In this document: positions 26,837 through 35,606 of the stretch, piece after piece
Layout: every line of letters starts with the position of its first letter
Numbering within the stretch: the stretch's first letter is position 1
NCBI GenBank assembly: GCA_902362595.1
Contig: CABIXF010000001.1
Coordinates: forward strand, 62,001-126,000
Direction: 5' to 3'
Source: Bacteroidaceae bacterium
GTDB taxonomy: Bacteria > Bacteroidota > Bacteroidia > Bacteroidales > Bacteroidaceae
DNA length: 64,000 bases
The notes under the pieces: generated by a model
What the model saw: the letters and a program-made list of their open reading frames with translations, nothing else
Told to the model about the DNA's origin: nothing
Database searches by the model: none
Translations under genes and position numbers: made by a program

Positions 26837-27829
26837 ATGGCTGTAAGTATGGCTGATATCACCAAGCTTCGTAAAATGACGGGAGCTGGTATGATGGACT
26901 GTAAAAATGCTTTGACAGAAGCTGAAGGCGATTTCGACAAAGCAGTAGAAATTATCCGTAAAAAAGGACAGGCTGTAGCTGCAAAACGTTCTGACCGTGA
27001 AACTTCAGAAGGTTGCGTGCTGGCTAAATCAACTGGCGACTATGCGGCAATGATTGCTTTGAAGTGTGAAACTGACTTCGTGGCTAAGAATGCTGATTTC
27101 GTAGCGCTGACTCAGGCTATTCTGGATGCGGCTATCGCTAACAAATGCAAGACTTTGGATGAGGTAAAAGCTCTGCCGATGGGTAGCGGTACAATTGCTG
27201 ACGCAATCGTAGAACGCAGCGGTATCACAGGTGAAAAAACTGAATTGGATGGCTATAACTTTGTATCTGGCGCTTGTACAGCTGTTTACAACCACATGAA
27301 CAAGAACCAGCTTTGCACTATCGTAGCTTTCAACAAGGTTTGTGACGAAAAAATCGCTCACGAAATCTGTATGCAGATTGCAGCTATGAACCCGATTGCT
27401 ATCGATGAAGCCGGTGTACCTGAAGCTGTAAAACAGGAAGAAATCAACGTGGCTATTGAAAAGACGAAAGCTGAACAGATTCAGAAGGCTGTAGAAGCTG
27501 CTTTGAAGAAAGCGGGTATCAACCCGGCTCACGTAGACAGCGAAGAGCACATGGAAAGTAACATGGCTAAGGGCTGGATTTCTGCTGAAGACGTAGCTAA
27601 GGCTAAGGAAATCAAAGAAACTGTAGCTGCTGAAAAGGCTGCCAACCTGCCGCAGGCTATGATTGAAAACATTGCGAAAGGTCGTCTGGGCAAATTCTTG
27701 AAAGAAGTTTGTCTGTTGAACCAGGAAAGCATCATGGAACCGAAGAAGACTGTAGCCGATGTATTGAAGGAAGCTGATCCTGAATTGGCTATTACAGAAT
27801 TCAAGCGTTTCACTTTACGTGCTGAATAA
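26837..27829 (+). CDS. tsf: Elongation factor Ts
   Basis: The ATG at 26837 gives 330 residues. An in-frame ATG at 26744 would start inside the foldback element and is rejected. The N-terminal UBA-like domain (ADITKLRKMTGAGMMDCKNAL) and the core motif KCETDFVAKN are diagnostic. It recycles EF-Tu from GDP to GTP form. A strong terminator ends the unit. Confidence 0.97.
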   Translation: MAVSMADITKLRKMTGAGMMDCKNALTEAEGDFDKAVEIIRKKGQAVAAKRSDRETSEGCVLAKSTGDYAAMIALKCETDFVAKNADFVALTQAILDAAIANKCKTLDEVKALPMGSGTIADAIVERSGITGEKTELDGYNFVSGACTAVYNHMNKNQLCTIVAFNKVCDEKIAHEICMQIAAMNPIAIDEAGVPEAVKQEEINVAIEKTKAEQIQKAVEAALKKAGINPAHVDSEEHMESNMAKGWISAEDVAKAKEIKETVAAEKAANLPQAMIENIAKGRLGKFLKEVCLLNQESIMEPKKTVADVLKEADPELAITEFKRFTLRAE

Positions 27830-27850
27830 TCATTATTCGATATTCTTTTT

Positions 27851-27883
27851 CGGGCATGCAAAACTGCATGCCCGATTTGTTTT
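27851..27883 (+). terminator. Intrinsic terminator of rpsB-tsf
   Basis: CGGGCATGCA (27851-27860) and TGCATGCCCG (27865-27874) form a perfect 10-bp stem, followed by ATTTGTTTT. Confidence 0.88.
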
Positions 27884-27958
27884 ACGGCTGTTTGTTCCAA
27901 GCAGTCGTTTTTTATTGATTATTATCAGGAAAGGTAATCTTTCAAGCTGGATATTTTG

Positions 27959-27966
27959 TATTTTTG
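27959..27966 (+). promoter_or_regulatory. -7 box of gpmI
   Basis: TATTTTTG fits TAnnTTTG, 48 bases before the gpmI start codon. Confidence 0.6.
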
Positions 27967-28014
27967 CTGTCGGAAAACATAGAATGAAATTCTAACTTTT
28001 AAACAAAATAGATT

Positions 28015-29529
28015 ATGGCAAAGAAAGCGCTTTTAATGATTCTGGATGGTTGGGGATGTGGCGACCATCAGAAAGATGATGTAATCTTCAATACTCCGAC
28101 TCCTTATTGGGACAGTCTGCTGGCTACCTATCCTCACTCACAGTTGCAGGCTAGTGGTGAAAATGTAGGTCTTCCCGACGGACAGATGGGTAACTCTGAA
28201 GTAGGCCACTTGAATATCGGTGCCGGACGTATCGTATATCAGGACTTGGTGAAGATTAACCGTGCTTGTGCCGACAACAGTATCCTGAAGAACAAAGAAA
28301 TTGTGTCTGCTTTCTCATACGCAAAAGAGCATGGAAAGAATATGCACTTCATGGGACTGACTTCTAACGGAGGTGTTCACTCTTCTTTGGATCACTTGTT
28401 CAAATTGTGTGACATTGCAAAAGAATACGGACTGGAAAATACATTCATTCACTGCTTCATGGACGGTCGTGACACTGACCCGAAGAGCGGTAAGGGATTC
28501 ATCGAACAGCTGACTGCGCATTGTGAGAAATCAGCCGGAAAAGTTGCTTCTATCGTAGGTCGTTTCTATGCGATGGACCGTGACAAACGCTGGGCTCGTG
28601 TGAAAGAAGCATACGACTTGCTGGTAAGCGGAATCGGTAAGAAGGCTACTGACATGGTACAGGCTATGCAGGAATCATACGACGAAGGTGTGACCGACGA
28701 ATTCATCAAACCGATTGTCAATGCCAACTTCGACGGTACCATCAAGGAAGGCGATGTAGTGATTTTCTTCAACTACCGTAACGACCGTGCGAAAGAGTTG
28801 ACTATCGTGTTGACTCAGCAGGATATGCCGGAAGAAGGCATGAAGACTATCCCGGGCTTGCAGTACTACTGTATGACTCCGTACGATGCTTCTTTCAAGG
28901 GCGTACACATTCTCTTCGACAAGGAAAACGTACAGAACACATTGGGTGAATACCTGGCCAACAACGGTAAGACACAGCTGCACATTGCAGAAACAGAAAA
29001 ATATGCACACGTTACTTTCTTCTTCAACGGTGGACGTGAAACTCCATATACCAATGAAGACCGTATCCTGGTTCCGTCTCCAAAAGTAGCTACTTACGAC
29101 CTGAAGCCGGAAATGAGTGCTTACGAAGTAAAAGACAAACTGGTAGAAGCCATCGGTACACAGAAATATGATTTCATCGTAGTAAATTATGCCAACGGTG
29201 ATATGGTAGGTCACACAGGTATCTACGAAGCCATCGAAAAAGCAGTAGTTGCTATCGACAACTGTGTGAAAGATACAGTAGAAGCTGCCAAGGCAAACGG
29301 TTATGAAGTCATCATCATTGCCGACCACGGAAATGCCGACCATGCTTTGAACGCTGACGGTACACCGAACACAGCTCACTCTTTGAACCCGGTTCCGTTT
29401 GTGTACGTAACTGAAAACAAGAATGCCAAGGTAGAAAACGGTGTATTGGCCGATGTAGCTCCTTCTATCCTGCACATTCTGGGTATGGCCCAGCCGGCAG
29501 AAATGACAGGTCATGACCTGATTAAATAA
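28015..29529 (+). CDS. gpmI: 2,3-bisphosphoglycerate-independent phosphoglycerate mutase
   Basis: The 504-residue protein belongs to the alkaline-phosphatase superfamily. It has the N-terminal metal-binding motif LMILDGWG, Ser61 in [13 protein letters not shown] (the phosphate carrier) and the C-terminal metal motif ADHGNADHA. It interconverts 3- and 2-phosphoglycerate in glycolysis with manganese. The gene is monocistronic, with its own promoter and terminator. Confidence 0.97.
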   Translation: MAKKALLMILDGWGCGDHQKDDVIFNTPTPYWDSLLATYPHSQLQASGENVGLPDGQMGNSEVGHLNIGAGRIVYQDLVKINRACADNSILKNKEIVSAFSYAKEHGKNMHFMGLTSNGGVHSSLDHLFKLCDIAKEYGLENTFIHCFMDGRDTDPKSGKGFIEQLTAHCEKSAGKVASIVGRFYAMDRDKRWARVKEAYDLLVSGIGKKATDMVQAMQESYDEGVTDEFIKPIVNANFDGTIKEGDVVIFFNYRNDRAKELTIVLTQQDMPEEGMKTIPGLQYYCMTPYDASFKGVHILFDKENVQNTLGEYLANNGKTQLHIAETEKYAHVTFFFNGGRETPYTNEDRILVPSPKVATYDLKPEMSAYEVKDKLVEAIGTQKYDFIVVNYANGDMVGHTGIYEAIEKAVVAIDNCVKDTVEAAKANGYEVIIIADHGNADHALNADGTPNTAHSLNPVPFVYVTENKNAKVENGVLADVAPSILHILGMAQPAEMTGHDLIK

Positions 29530-29566
29530 GCTGTCTGAGAATCTTCAAGAGAACCAGATAAAAAGT

Positions 29567-29605
29567 CGGGCTTCACTGCTGAAAAGTGGTGAAGTCCGTT
29601 TTTTT
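29567..29605 (+). terminator. Intrinsic terminator of gpmI
   Basis: CGGGCTTCAC (29567-29576) pairs with GTGAAGTCCG (29589-29598), with one G-U pair, followed by seven Ts. Confidence 0.88.
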
Positions 29606-29835
29606 ATACCTTGTGGTCACACCGTATGCCTGATGAGATTTTGTGAATGGGAAGGGATAGCGGAAGCAGTGGATGTCTCGCCGTTCTGGAGGCGATGTGC
29701 GGTTCTGGTGAGTGTGAGAGGCGTGTGGGCGATGCGGCTTTCTCGTGGAAATTGGATAGAAGAGGATGAAATTGCAAACATACCGTCTTTCAGACTATCC
29801 TGTTTTTTTGCCGAAATCTTATAGGAAAGAAAATA
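29606..29835. other. Intergenic stretch without a recognised gene
   Basis: About 230 bases lie between the gpmI and rpmH terminators. Short open frames exist on both strands, but none has a credible start, a composition like the neighbouring genes or a recognisable product. No RNA gene was recognised. Confidence 0.5.
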
Positions 29836-29876
29836 AAAAGCCGCAAAGTAAAAAAGAGGATTACTTTGCGGCTTTT
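29836..29876 (-). terminator. Terminator of rpmH
   Basis: AAAAGCCGCAAAGTAA (29836-29851) and TTACTTTGCGGCTTTT (29861-29876) form a perfect 16-bp stem. On the minus strand it ends in Ts after rpmH. Confidence 0.9.
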
Positions 29877-29896
29877 CTGTCAAACAGAGCGCTTGA

Positions 29897-30058
29897 TTAA
29901 GCTTTAACTCCGTTGTATTCGTCAGATACAGTTAATTTCTTGCGGCCTTTAGCGCGACGTGCTGCCAATACTCGGCGACCGTTAGCGGTAGCCATTCTTT
30001 CACGGAAACCGTGTTTGTTTCTTCTCTTTCTGTTAGAGGGTTGGAATGTTCTTTTCAT
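29897..30058 (-). CDS. rpmH: 50S ribosomal protein bL34
   Basis: Reading the minus strand from 30058 gives 53 residues. It starts [19 protein letters not shown] and continues through [16 protein letters not shown] to a short acidic end, EYNGVKA. The length and Arg/Lys-rich sequence are diagnostic of L34. The C-terminus is a few residues longer than in E. coli (46). It is transcribed alone, from a box at 30103-30110 to the terminator at 29836-29876; dnaA and rnpA, its partners in many bacteria, are not adjacent. Confidence 0.97.
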   Translation of the reverse strand: MKRTFQPSNRKRRNKHGFRERMATANGRRVLAARRAKGRKKLTVSDEYNGVKA

Positions 30059-30102
30059 TTTCGTATATACTATTTATGTTATTATTCCATGCGTTCGGGC
30101 TG

Positions 30103-30110
30103 CAAAATTA
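30103..30110 (-). promoter_or_regulatory. -7 box of rpmH
   Basis: On the minus strand TAATTTTG fits TAnnTTTG, 44 bases before the start codon. Confidence 0.6.
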
Positions 30111-30160
30111 GTGACTTTTTTTTAATAATCAAAGTGCTAAATCATTTTTAGACAAATCTT

Positions 30161-30192
30161 TTTGCGTTTTTTCGTGATTTAGATTAATTTTG
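30161..30192 (+). promoter_or_regulatory. Promoter of efp
   Basis: TTTG (30161-30164), 20 bases, then TAATTTTG (30185-30192) fits the -33/-7 consensus. Confidence 0.75.
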
Positions 30193-30247
30193 CAACCGTA
30201 TTCAGAGAATAAATCAACTATAACATAATAATAAAAGGATTTAAGTT

Positions 30248-30814
30248 ATGATTAATGCTCAAGACATTAAAATCGGAACCGCTATCCGTATGGATGGCAA
30301 ATTGTATTTCTGCATTGACTTCCTGCATGTAAAACCGGGTAAAGGAAACACTTTCATGCGTACAAAGCTGAAAGATGTGGTAGACGGATACGTATTGGAA
30401 CGTCGTTTCAACATCGGTGAAAAACTGGAAGATGTACGTGTAGAACGCCGTCCTTACCAGTATCTGTATAAAGAAGGTGAAGACTATATCTTCATGAACC
30501 AGGAAACTTTCGAACAGGTGCCCATCGCTCACGACCTGATTGAAGGTGTGGATTTCCTGAAAGAAGAAATGGTGGTGGAAGTGGTTTCTGATGCTTCTAC
30601 TGAAACTATTTTGTTCGCTGAACTGCCGGTAAAAGTACAGTTGAAGGTGACTTACACTGAACCGGGTCTGAAAGGTGATACAGCAACCAACGCTACCAAA
30701 CCGGCTACTGTAGAAACAGGTGCTACTGTACGTGTGCCGTTGTTCATCAACCAGGACGAAATTATCGAAGTAGATACTCGTGACGGTTCATACGTAGGTC
30801 GTGTAAAAGCTTGA
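30248..30814 (+). CDS. efp: Elongation factor P
   Basis: The 188-residue protein shows the EF-P fold. The KOW-like N-terminal domain has the loop HVKPGKGNTFMRTK, whose Lys at the tip is the usual modification site. Two OB domains follow, ending in DTRDGSYVGRVKA. It rescues ribosomes stalled at proline runs. It is monocistronic, with a terminator shared with the convergent GH95 gene. No modification enzyme gene is adjacent. Confidence 0.97.
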   Translation: MINAQDIKIGTAIRMDGKLYFCIDFLHVKPGKGNTFMRTKLKDVVDGYVLERRFNIGEKLEDVRVERRPYQYLYKEGEDYIFMNQETFEQVPIAHDLIEGVDFLKEEMVVEVVSDASTETILFAELPVKVQLKVTYTEPGLKGDTATNATKPATVETGATVRVPLFINQDEIIEVDTRDGSYVGRVKA

Positions 30815-30851
30815 TAAGATATATCTGTCAGAGAAATCATTCTCAAAAGAT

Positions 30852-30896
30852 AAAAAGAAAGCCGCATTGGATATTCCAGTGCGGCTTTCTTTTTAT
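30852..30896. terminator. Bidirectional terminator between efp and GH95
   Basis: AAAGAAAGCCGCATTGGA and TCCAGTGCGGCTTTCTTT pair over an ATAT-like loop. An A run before and a T run after make it work on both strands. Confidence 0.88.
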
Positions 30897-30905
30897 CTTT
30901 TGTTC

Positions 30906-33335
30906 TTACAAGAGCTGGATACCTTTGTTCGCTTTCAGGTTGACGGTTTTGGTCTTGCCGTTGAAGCTGACTTTTGTCTTTCCTCCTTTTCGGGCCTGGA
31001 TGTGCAGGGAAGTCACCTTGCCGTCTTTCCATTCCATGTCAATCACGAAACCTCCACGGGCACAGATTCCTTTCACGCTGCCGTCTTTCCATTCATCCGG
31101 AAGAGCCGGAAGCAGGGTGATGCTGTTTTCGGACGACTGCATCAGCATCTCAATCACGCCGGCACAACCTCCGAAGTTGCCGTCAATCTGGAACGGAGAG
31201 TGGGCGTCGAGCAGGTTCGGATAAGTTCCTCCTCCGCGGCGGGCATCTTTCCCTTTGTAACCGTCCGGGCTGACGTAACGCAACAGACGGCGGTAGATGT
31301 GGTAGGCATTCTTACCGTCTTTCAGTCGGGCATAAAGATTGACACGCCAGCCGGTGCTCCAGCCGGTGGTGTTGTCGCCTTTGATTTCCAGCGTACGGGC
31401 GCAAGCCTTGGCCAGGTCGGGGGTGTTTTCTACCGACAGGTGTCGGCCCGGATACAAACCGAACAAGTGCGACTGGTGACGGTGTTGCGGGTCTTCGTCG
31501 CTCCAGTCGTGGAACCATTCCTGCAGGTTGCCGTTCTTTCCTATCCGATAGGGCAGCAGACGGGCCAGGGTCTTGTCAATCTGTTTCCGGAAGTCCTTGT
31601 CCGTACCGAGCACTTCGGCAGCCTTGGCGGCATCAATCAGGCATTCGCGGGTCATGGCCAGATCGGCCGTACAGCCGTAGGATGTGGCACCGACATACCC
31701 GTCGGGTGTCACGAACTTGTTCTCCGGCGAAGTGCCCGGTGAGGTGAGCTGTTTGCCGTCCTTCTCAATCAGCCAGTTCAGGCAGAATTCAGCCGCCCCT
31801 TTCAGCGCCGGATAATATTGTTGCAGGAACGCCTTGTCTTGTGTGAAGGCATAACGTTCCCAGATGTGAGTCGACAGCCAGGCGCCTCCCATGGTCCAGC
31901 AGGCCCACGACGGGTCGCCCACGTTCAGTCCCACCGGGCAGGTCATGGCCCAGATGTCCGTGTTCTGTCCCAGGCACCATCCCTTCTGTACACCGTAATA
32001 CGCCTTGGCCGTGGCTTCTCCCGTATGTTGCAGGTTGGCAATGAATTCCATCAGCGGACGGTGCATCTCACTCAGGTTGGCCGTTTCGGCAGCCCAGTAG
32101 TTTTCCTCTAAGTTGATGTTGCTGGTATAGTTGCAGCTCCAGGGCGGAAGGAGTCGTTCGTTCCACAATCCCTGCAGGTTGGCCGGCACACCCGGTGTGC
32201 GCGAGCTGGAGATGAGCAGGTAGCGGCCATACTGGAAATACAAGGCTTCCAGTTCCGGATTCTTCTGCGACTGGTCCGTGTATTGCAGGAGTTGTATGTC
32301 GGTGGGCAGGTTGGCGATGGCTTTGTCCGTGCTTCCGAGGTTCAGCTCTACGCGGTTGAAGAACGACTGGTAGTCGGCCACATGCGCTTTTTCGAGTGTC
32401 TCGAACGATTTCCGTGCGGCTCGGTTCATTCGCTGTGCCACTAGGTTCCGGTAGTCACGTCCTTCTTTCATCGGATCCTTGTCGAAGCCGTTGAAGCTGG
32501 TCACGTTGGCCACCAGAATCAGGGCCTCTTTTCCGCCCGCTATCTTCAGTTCCCCCGACGGGAAGCTCTTTACCTGGCTTTCCGGGGCGATGACCCGAAT
32601 CAGCGTGCGGAAATGCGTACCCCGTTCCGGGTCGTACAGGTGCTTGTTTTTCACGTCATCGAAATATACCGGATACGAATGGTAGGCTGCGTAGCCTTCG
32701 GCCGAGATTTCATTGCCGGAAGCCGTGGTGGCATGGGGCAGGAGTGAGGTGAAAGAAAGAAGTGCCTGAATGCCTTTTTCGCTTTCTGTCTGCAGGCGGA
32801 GCACAATCACGGAGTCGGGAGCCGAGGCGAAATAGTCGCAGGAGAAAGCTTTGCCGTTCCGCTGGTAGCTGGTCCGTGCGAGGGCTTGCCGGATGTCCAG
32901 GCTCCGCTGGTAGCCGGTCACCTGTGCCGGTTCGTCCAGATACGTGAGGGAGAGTTGCCCCAAGGGCTGGTAGTTTTCGCTGTAATGTCCCTGCACCTTT
33001 CGTTGGGCAAGGTCGGCGCCGCGGTAGTCTTCCTTGTCGAGCAAGGCCCGTATTTCGGGAATTGCCTTGTGGGCATCGGGAGTAGTGATTTTCCGGTCGG
33101 GTTCGCCGGTCCATAGTGTCAAGTCGTTCAGGGAGAGGACATCCTTGTCCGTTCCTCCATAAAGAATAGCTCCCATCGTGCCGTTTCCGATGACCAGAGC
33201 CTCTTCAAAATATTCCGCGGGTCGGTCATAGTGCAGCACCAGCCGGTTTTGTGCGGAAAGTGAGAATGTGTGTAATGAAATGGTGCAGGCCATTACCGCA
33301 ACGCCCTTCCATTTACGAATAAAAATACTTTTCAT
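30906..33335 (-). CDS. GH95 alpha-L-fucosidase / alpha-L-galactosidase family protein
   Basis: The start at 33335 gives 809 residues with a signal peptide (ending near SLSAQ). A longer in-frame start at 33530 would read through the palindrome array and is rejected. The N-terminal beta domain opens with YDRPAEYFEEALVIGNGTMGA, typical of GH95, and the (alpha/alpha)6 barrel shows NINLEENYWAAETANLSE and LLDAHSPFQIDGNFGG. Family members remove terminal alpha-L-fucose or alpha-L-galactose from host glycans or plant xyloglucan and pectin. It stands alone, without transporter or regulator, among housekeeping genes. Confidence 0.93.
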   Translation of the reverse strand: MKSIFIRKWKGVAVMACTISLHTFSLSAQNRLVLHYDRPAEYFEEALVIGNGTMGAILYGGTDKDVLSLNDLTLWTGEPDRKITTPDAHKAIPEIRALLDKEDYRGADLAQRKVQGHYSENYQPLGQLSLTYLDEPAQVTGYQRSLDIRQALARTSYQRNGKAFSCDYFASAPDSVIVLRLQTESEKGIQALLSFTSLLPHATTASGNEISAEGYAAYHSYPVYFDDVKNKHLYDPERGTHFRTLIRVIAPESQVKSFPSGELKIAGGKEALILVANVTSFNGFDKDPMKEGRDYRNLVAQRMNRAARKSFETLEKAHVADYQSFFNRVELNLGSTDKAIANLPTDIQLLQYTDQSQKNPELEALYFQYGRYLLISSSRTPGVPANLQGLWNERLLPPWSCNYTSNINLEENYWAAETANLSEMHRPLMEFIANLQHTGEATAKAYYGVQKGWCLGQNTDIWAMTCPVGLNVGDPSWACWTMGGAWLSTHIWERYAFTQDKAFLQQYYPALKGAAEFCLNWLIEKDGKQLTSPGTSPENKFVTPDGYVGATSYGCTADLAMTRECLIDAAKAAEVLGTDKDFRKQIDKTLARLLPYRIGKNGNLQEWFHDWSDEDPQHRHQSHLFGLYPGRHLSVENTPDLAKACARTLEIKGDNTTGWSTGWRVNLYARLKDGKNAYHIYRRLLRYVSPDGYKGKDARRGGGTYPNLLDAHSPFQIDGNFGGCAGVIEMLMQSSENSITLLPALPDEWKDGSVKGICARGGFVIDMEWKDGKVTSLHIQARKGGKTKVSFNGKTKTVNLKANKGIQLL

Positions 33336-33434
33336 AGTGTATGTGTGAATAAAGAAAATTAACAACTGCAAGTTATTAAGAAAATCCCGTACGGGCAAAA
33401 ACTTGGCCTGAAACATGGAAAAAAGGGGTGAAAA

Positions 33435-33516
33435 AAACGCCTTTGCGTTTGACTTGAAACGCAAGTGCGTTTGAAGGAAAACACAAGTGCGTTTTGACCG
33501 AAACGTAAAGGCGTTT
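33435..33516. repeat. Array of 16-bp palindromes with exact 22-bp period
   Basis: Four units of the form AAACGC-N4-GCGTTT start at 33435, 33457, 33479 and 33501, exactly 22 bases apart. They are AAACGCCTTTGCGTTT, AAACGCAAGTGCGTTT, AAACACAAGTGCGTTT and AAACGTAAAGGCGTTT. The six-base spacers (GACTTG, GAAGGA, TGACCG) are not conserved. The array lies between the GH95 start and the L31 terminator, and no gene is seen in 33336-33622. Confidence 0.85.
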
Positions 33517-33558
33517 TGGCGGGATGTCAAAAGTCTTCAGAGGTAGACTAAAGTCTAC

Positions 33559-33600
33559 AAAAAAAGCCTTCCCATCGTCGCGATGGAAAGGCTTTTCTTT
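33559..33600 (-). terminator. Terminator of rpmE
   Basis: AAAAGCCTTCCCATCG and CGATGGAAAGGCTTTT pair with one mismatch over TCG. On the minus strand the stem ends in Ts after the L31 gene. Confidence 0.88.
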
Positions 33601-33622
33601 ATTTTTCCCGAAAAATAATCAA

Positions 33623-33877
33623 TTATTTTTTCTTGTGGTTTGCATAACGGCTCATGAACTTGTCCACACGTCCTGCAGTATCCACCAGTTTAGACTTACC
33701 AGTGTAGAACGGGTGAGATGAGCTAGAGATTTCCAGCTTAACCAACGGATAAGTTTCTCCTTCGAATTCAATTGTGTCTTTAGTAGCACAAGTTGAACGA
33801 GACAGGAACATGTCGCCGTTTGACATGTCTTTAAATACTACCGGACGGTAGTTTTCAGGATGAATGCCTTTTTTCAT
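33623..33877 (-). CDS. rpmE2: 50S ribosomal protein bL31, type B
   Basis: The 84-residue protein starts [19 protein letters not shown] and contains [22 protein letters not shown], typical of L31 type B. The paired cysteines of the zinc-binding type A form are absent: only one Cys is present, in RSTCATKD. It is monocistronic, with its own promoter and terminator. Many Bacteroidetes use type B as their only L31; from this window it cannot be told whether a type A copy exists. Confidence 0.95.
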   Translation of the reverse strand: MKKGIHPENYRPVVFKDMSNGDMFLSRSTCATKDTIEFEGETYPLVKLEISSSSHPFYTGKSKLVDTAGRVDKFMSRYANHKKK

Positions 33878-33961
33878 TTTAGTATATACTTTTTGTTGTT
33901 ATTATTGACAAATAAATATGTGGTAACACCGATAAAGTGTGTAATGGTCTATTTCGGGTTG

Positions 33962-33969
33962 CAAAGATA
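33962..33969 (-). promoter_or_regulatory. -7 box of rpmE2
   Basis: On the minus strand TATCTTTG fits TAnnTTTG, about 85 bases before the start codon. The rest of 33878-34222 is AT-rich leader and promoter DNA. Confidence 0.65.
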
Positions 33970-34152
33970 CGCTATTTCTTCGAAACTAAAAAGAAATAGC
34001 TGAAAAAAATATTCTGTCAACCAAAGGCTTGTAGAGGAAAATCTGTTTGTTTTTGCCATATCTACTTTGCATCCTTGTGACAAGTTTATCAAAATTATGT
34101 GCTTTGAATTGATTTGCCTCAAGAAAAGACAGAAAATCTCCGATTCAGGATA

Positions 34153-34182
34153 TTGCTAATTCTTTTTATATTGTTACTTTTG
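34153..34182 (+). promoter_or_regulatory. Promoter of the class II aldolase gene
   Basis: TTG (34153-34155), 19 bases, then TACTTTTG (34175-34182) fits the -33/-7 consensus. Confidence 0.8.
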
Positions 34183-34222
34183 CAGGTGGAATTAATTACT
34201 AACAATTATAAAACTTACAAAA

Positions 34223-35230
34223 ATGGTTAATTACAAAGAGTTAGGCTTGGTGAACACAAGAGATATGTTTGCCAGAGCAATCAAAGGTGGATATGCTATC
34301 CCTGCTTTCAATTTCAATAATATGGAACAGTTGCAGGCCATCATCAAGGCTGCTGTAGAAACAAAATCTCCGGTAATTCTCCAGGTTTCTAAAGGTGCTC
34401 GTAACTATGCAAACCAGACTCTGTTGCGTTATATGGCAGAAGGTGCTGTAGAATATGCAAAGGAACTGGGTTGTGCACATCCTGAAATCGTGCTTCACCT
34501 TGACCACGGAGATTCATTCGAACTGTGCAAGTCTTGCATCGACATGGGATTCTCTTCAGTAATGATCGACGGTTCTCATCTGCCATACGAAGAAAACGTA
34601 GCTTTGACTAAGAAAGTAGTTGACTATGCACATCAGTTCGACGTAACAGTTGAAGGTGAGCTGGGTGTATTGGCCGGTGTAGAAGATGAAGTTTCTGCAG
34701 AACACCACACTTATACTAACCCTGAAGAAGTAATCGACTTCGCTACTCGTACAGGTTGCGACTCATTGGCTATCTCAATCGGTACTTCTCACGGTGCTTA
34801 CAAGTTCAAACCTGAACAGTGCCACGTAGATCCGGCTACTGGTCGTCTGGTTCCTCCTCCATTGGAATTCGCTGTACTGGACGCTGTAATGGAAAAACTT
34901 CCGGGATTCCCTATCGTTCTTCACGGATCTTCATCAGTTCCTCAGGAAGAAGTGGACACTATCAACAAATATGGTGGCAAGCTGGAAGCTGCTATCGGTA
35001 TTCCTGAAGACCAGTTGCGTAAGGCTGCTAAATCTGCAGTTTGCAAGATCAACATCGACTCAGACTCTCGTCTGGCTATGACTGCTGCTATCCGTAAAGT
35101 ATTCGCTGAAAAACCGGCTGAATTCGACCCGCGTAAATACCTGGGCCCGGCTCGTGACAACATGGAAAAACTTTACAAGCACAAAATCATCAACGTATTG
35201 GGTTCTGACAACAAGTTGGCTCAGTGCTAA
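34223..35230 (+). CDS. fba: Class II fructose-1,6-bisphosphate aldolase
   Basis: The 335-residue protein is a zinc-dependent class II aldolase. It has HLDHGDSFE with the metal-binding His and catalytic Asp, IDGSHLPYEENV, GELGVLAGVEDE and the phosphate-binding HGSSSVPQE and NIDSDSR motifs. It cleaves fructose-1,6-bisphosphate in glycolysis and works in reverse in gluconeogenesis. Its codon usage (many GCT, CGT, GAA) resembles the nearby ribosomal protein genes, as expected for high expression. Confidence 0.96.
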   Translation: MVNYKELGLVNTRDMFARAIKGGYAIPAFNFNNMEQLQAIIKAAVETKSPVILQVSKGARNYANQTLLRYMAEGAVEYAKELGCAHPEIVLHLDHGDSFELCKSCIDMGFSSVMIDGSHLPYEENVALTKKVVDYAHQFDVTVEGELGVLAGVEDEVSAEHHTYTNPEEVIDFATRTGCDSLAISIGTSHGAYKFKPEQCHVDPATGRLVPPPLEFAVLDAVMEKLPGFPIVLHGSSSVPQEEVDTINKYGGKLEAAIGIPEDQLRKAAKSAVCKINIDSDSRLAMTAAIRKVFAEKPAEFDPRKYLGPARDNMEKLYKHKIINVLGSDNKLAQC

Positions 35231-35266
35231 TCGTGTTTGATACTTATCACACCTGATAAAATGAAT

Positions 35267-35299
35267 AAAGGCTGCTTTCCTTTCGGGAGGCAGCCTTTT
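35267..35299 (+). terminator. Intrinsic terminator of the aldolase gene
   Basis: AAAGGCTG (35267-35274) and CAGCCTTTT (35291-35299) pair, with inner TCC/GGA, and end in Ts. The stem may also serve the convergent small gene at 35319-35495. Confidence 0.82.
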
Positions 35300-35318
35300 C
35301 ATTTGTTTGCGTTCTTTT

Positions 35319-35495
35319 TTACCAGAACTTGTTCTGCGAGGGGTTGTATTCGAACCCCACCGCTTTCAGACGGTTCACGATATCTTCCTTGCTCACGTTC
35401 AAATCGGCACAGAGTGCGTCGAGTGAAGGATAATAGTCTCTCAATTTCATGTTGATGAAGCTGAACAGCATCATCGGGTCTTTGGGTAATTCCAT
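35319..35495 (-). CDS. Small DUF4250-type protein
   Basis: A 58-residue protein is encoded on the minus strand from 35495. It begins MELPKDPMMLFSFINMKLRD and ends in AVGFEYNPSQNKFW. The pattern (short, LPxDPxMLxSxxNMKLRD, then a small helix-turn-helix-like part SLDALCADLNVSKEDIVNRL) is that of the DUF4250 family. Its function is not known. A Bacteroides -7 box precedes it at 35537-35544, which supports expression. It converges on the aldolase gene. Confidence 0.85.
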   Translation of the reverse strand: MELPKDPMMLFSFINMKLRDYYPSLDALCADLNVSKEDIVNRLKAVGFEYNPSQNKFW

Positions 35496-35536
35496 ATTCT
35501 GAACTTGTTTTTACGGATTCTTCTTTTTTCGGGGTG

Positions 35537-35544
35537 CAAAGTTA
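35537..35544 (-). promoter_or_regulatory. -7 box of the DUF4250 gene
   Basis: On the minus strand TAACTTTG fits TAnnTTTG, 41 bases before the start codon. Confidence 0.6.
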
Positions 35545-35591
35545 CGGCTTTTATTGTTTCCTTGTACTTATTCTATTGATAATTTATTTGT

Positions 35592-35599
35592 TATCTTTG
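35592..35599 (+). promoter_or_regulatory. -7 box very close to the metallopeptidase start codon
   Basis: TATCTTTG fits TAnnTTTG and ends only 7 bases before the ATG at 35607, so the transcript would be leaderless or nearly so. The -33 element is weak. Confidence 0.6.
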
Positions 35600-35606
35600 C
35601 AAGGCT

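Noticed and set aside
29617..29883. Possible small genes of 63-88 residues on either strand between gpmI and rpmH
   Set aside because: Their ends run into the rpmH terminator, they have no promoter or family resemblance, and the composition is unlike neighbouring genes.
33336..33530. N-terminal extension of the GH95 protein from an ATG at 33530
   Set aside because: It would translate the 22-bp palindrome array and put the signal peptide 65 residues inside the protein.
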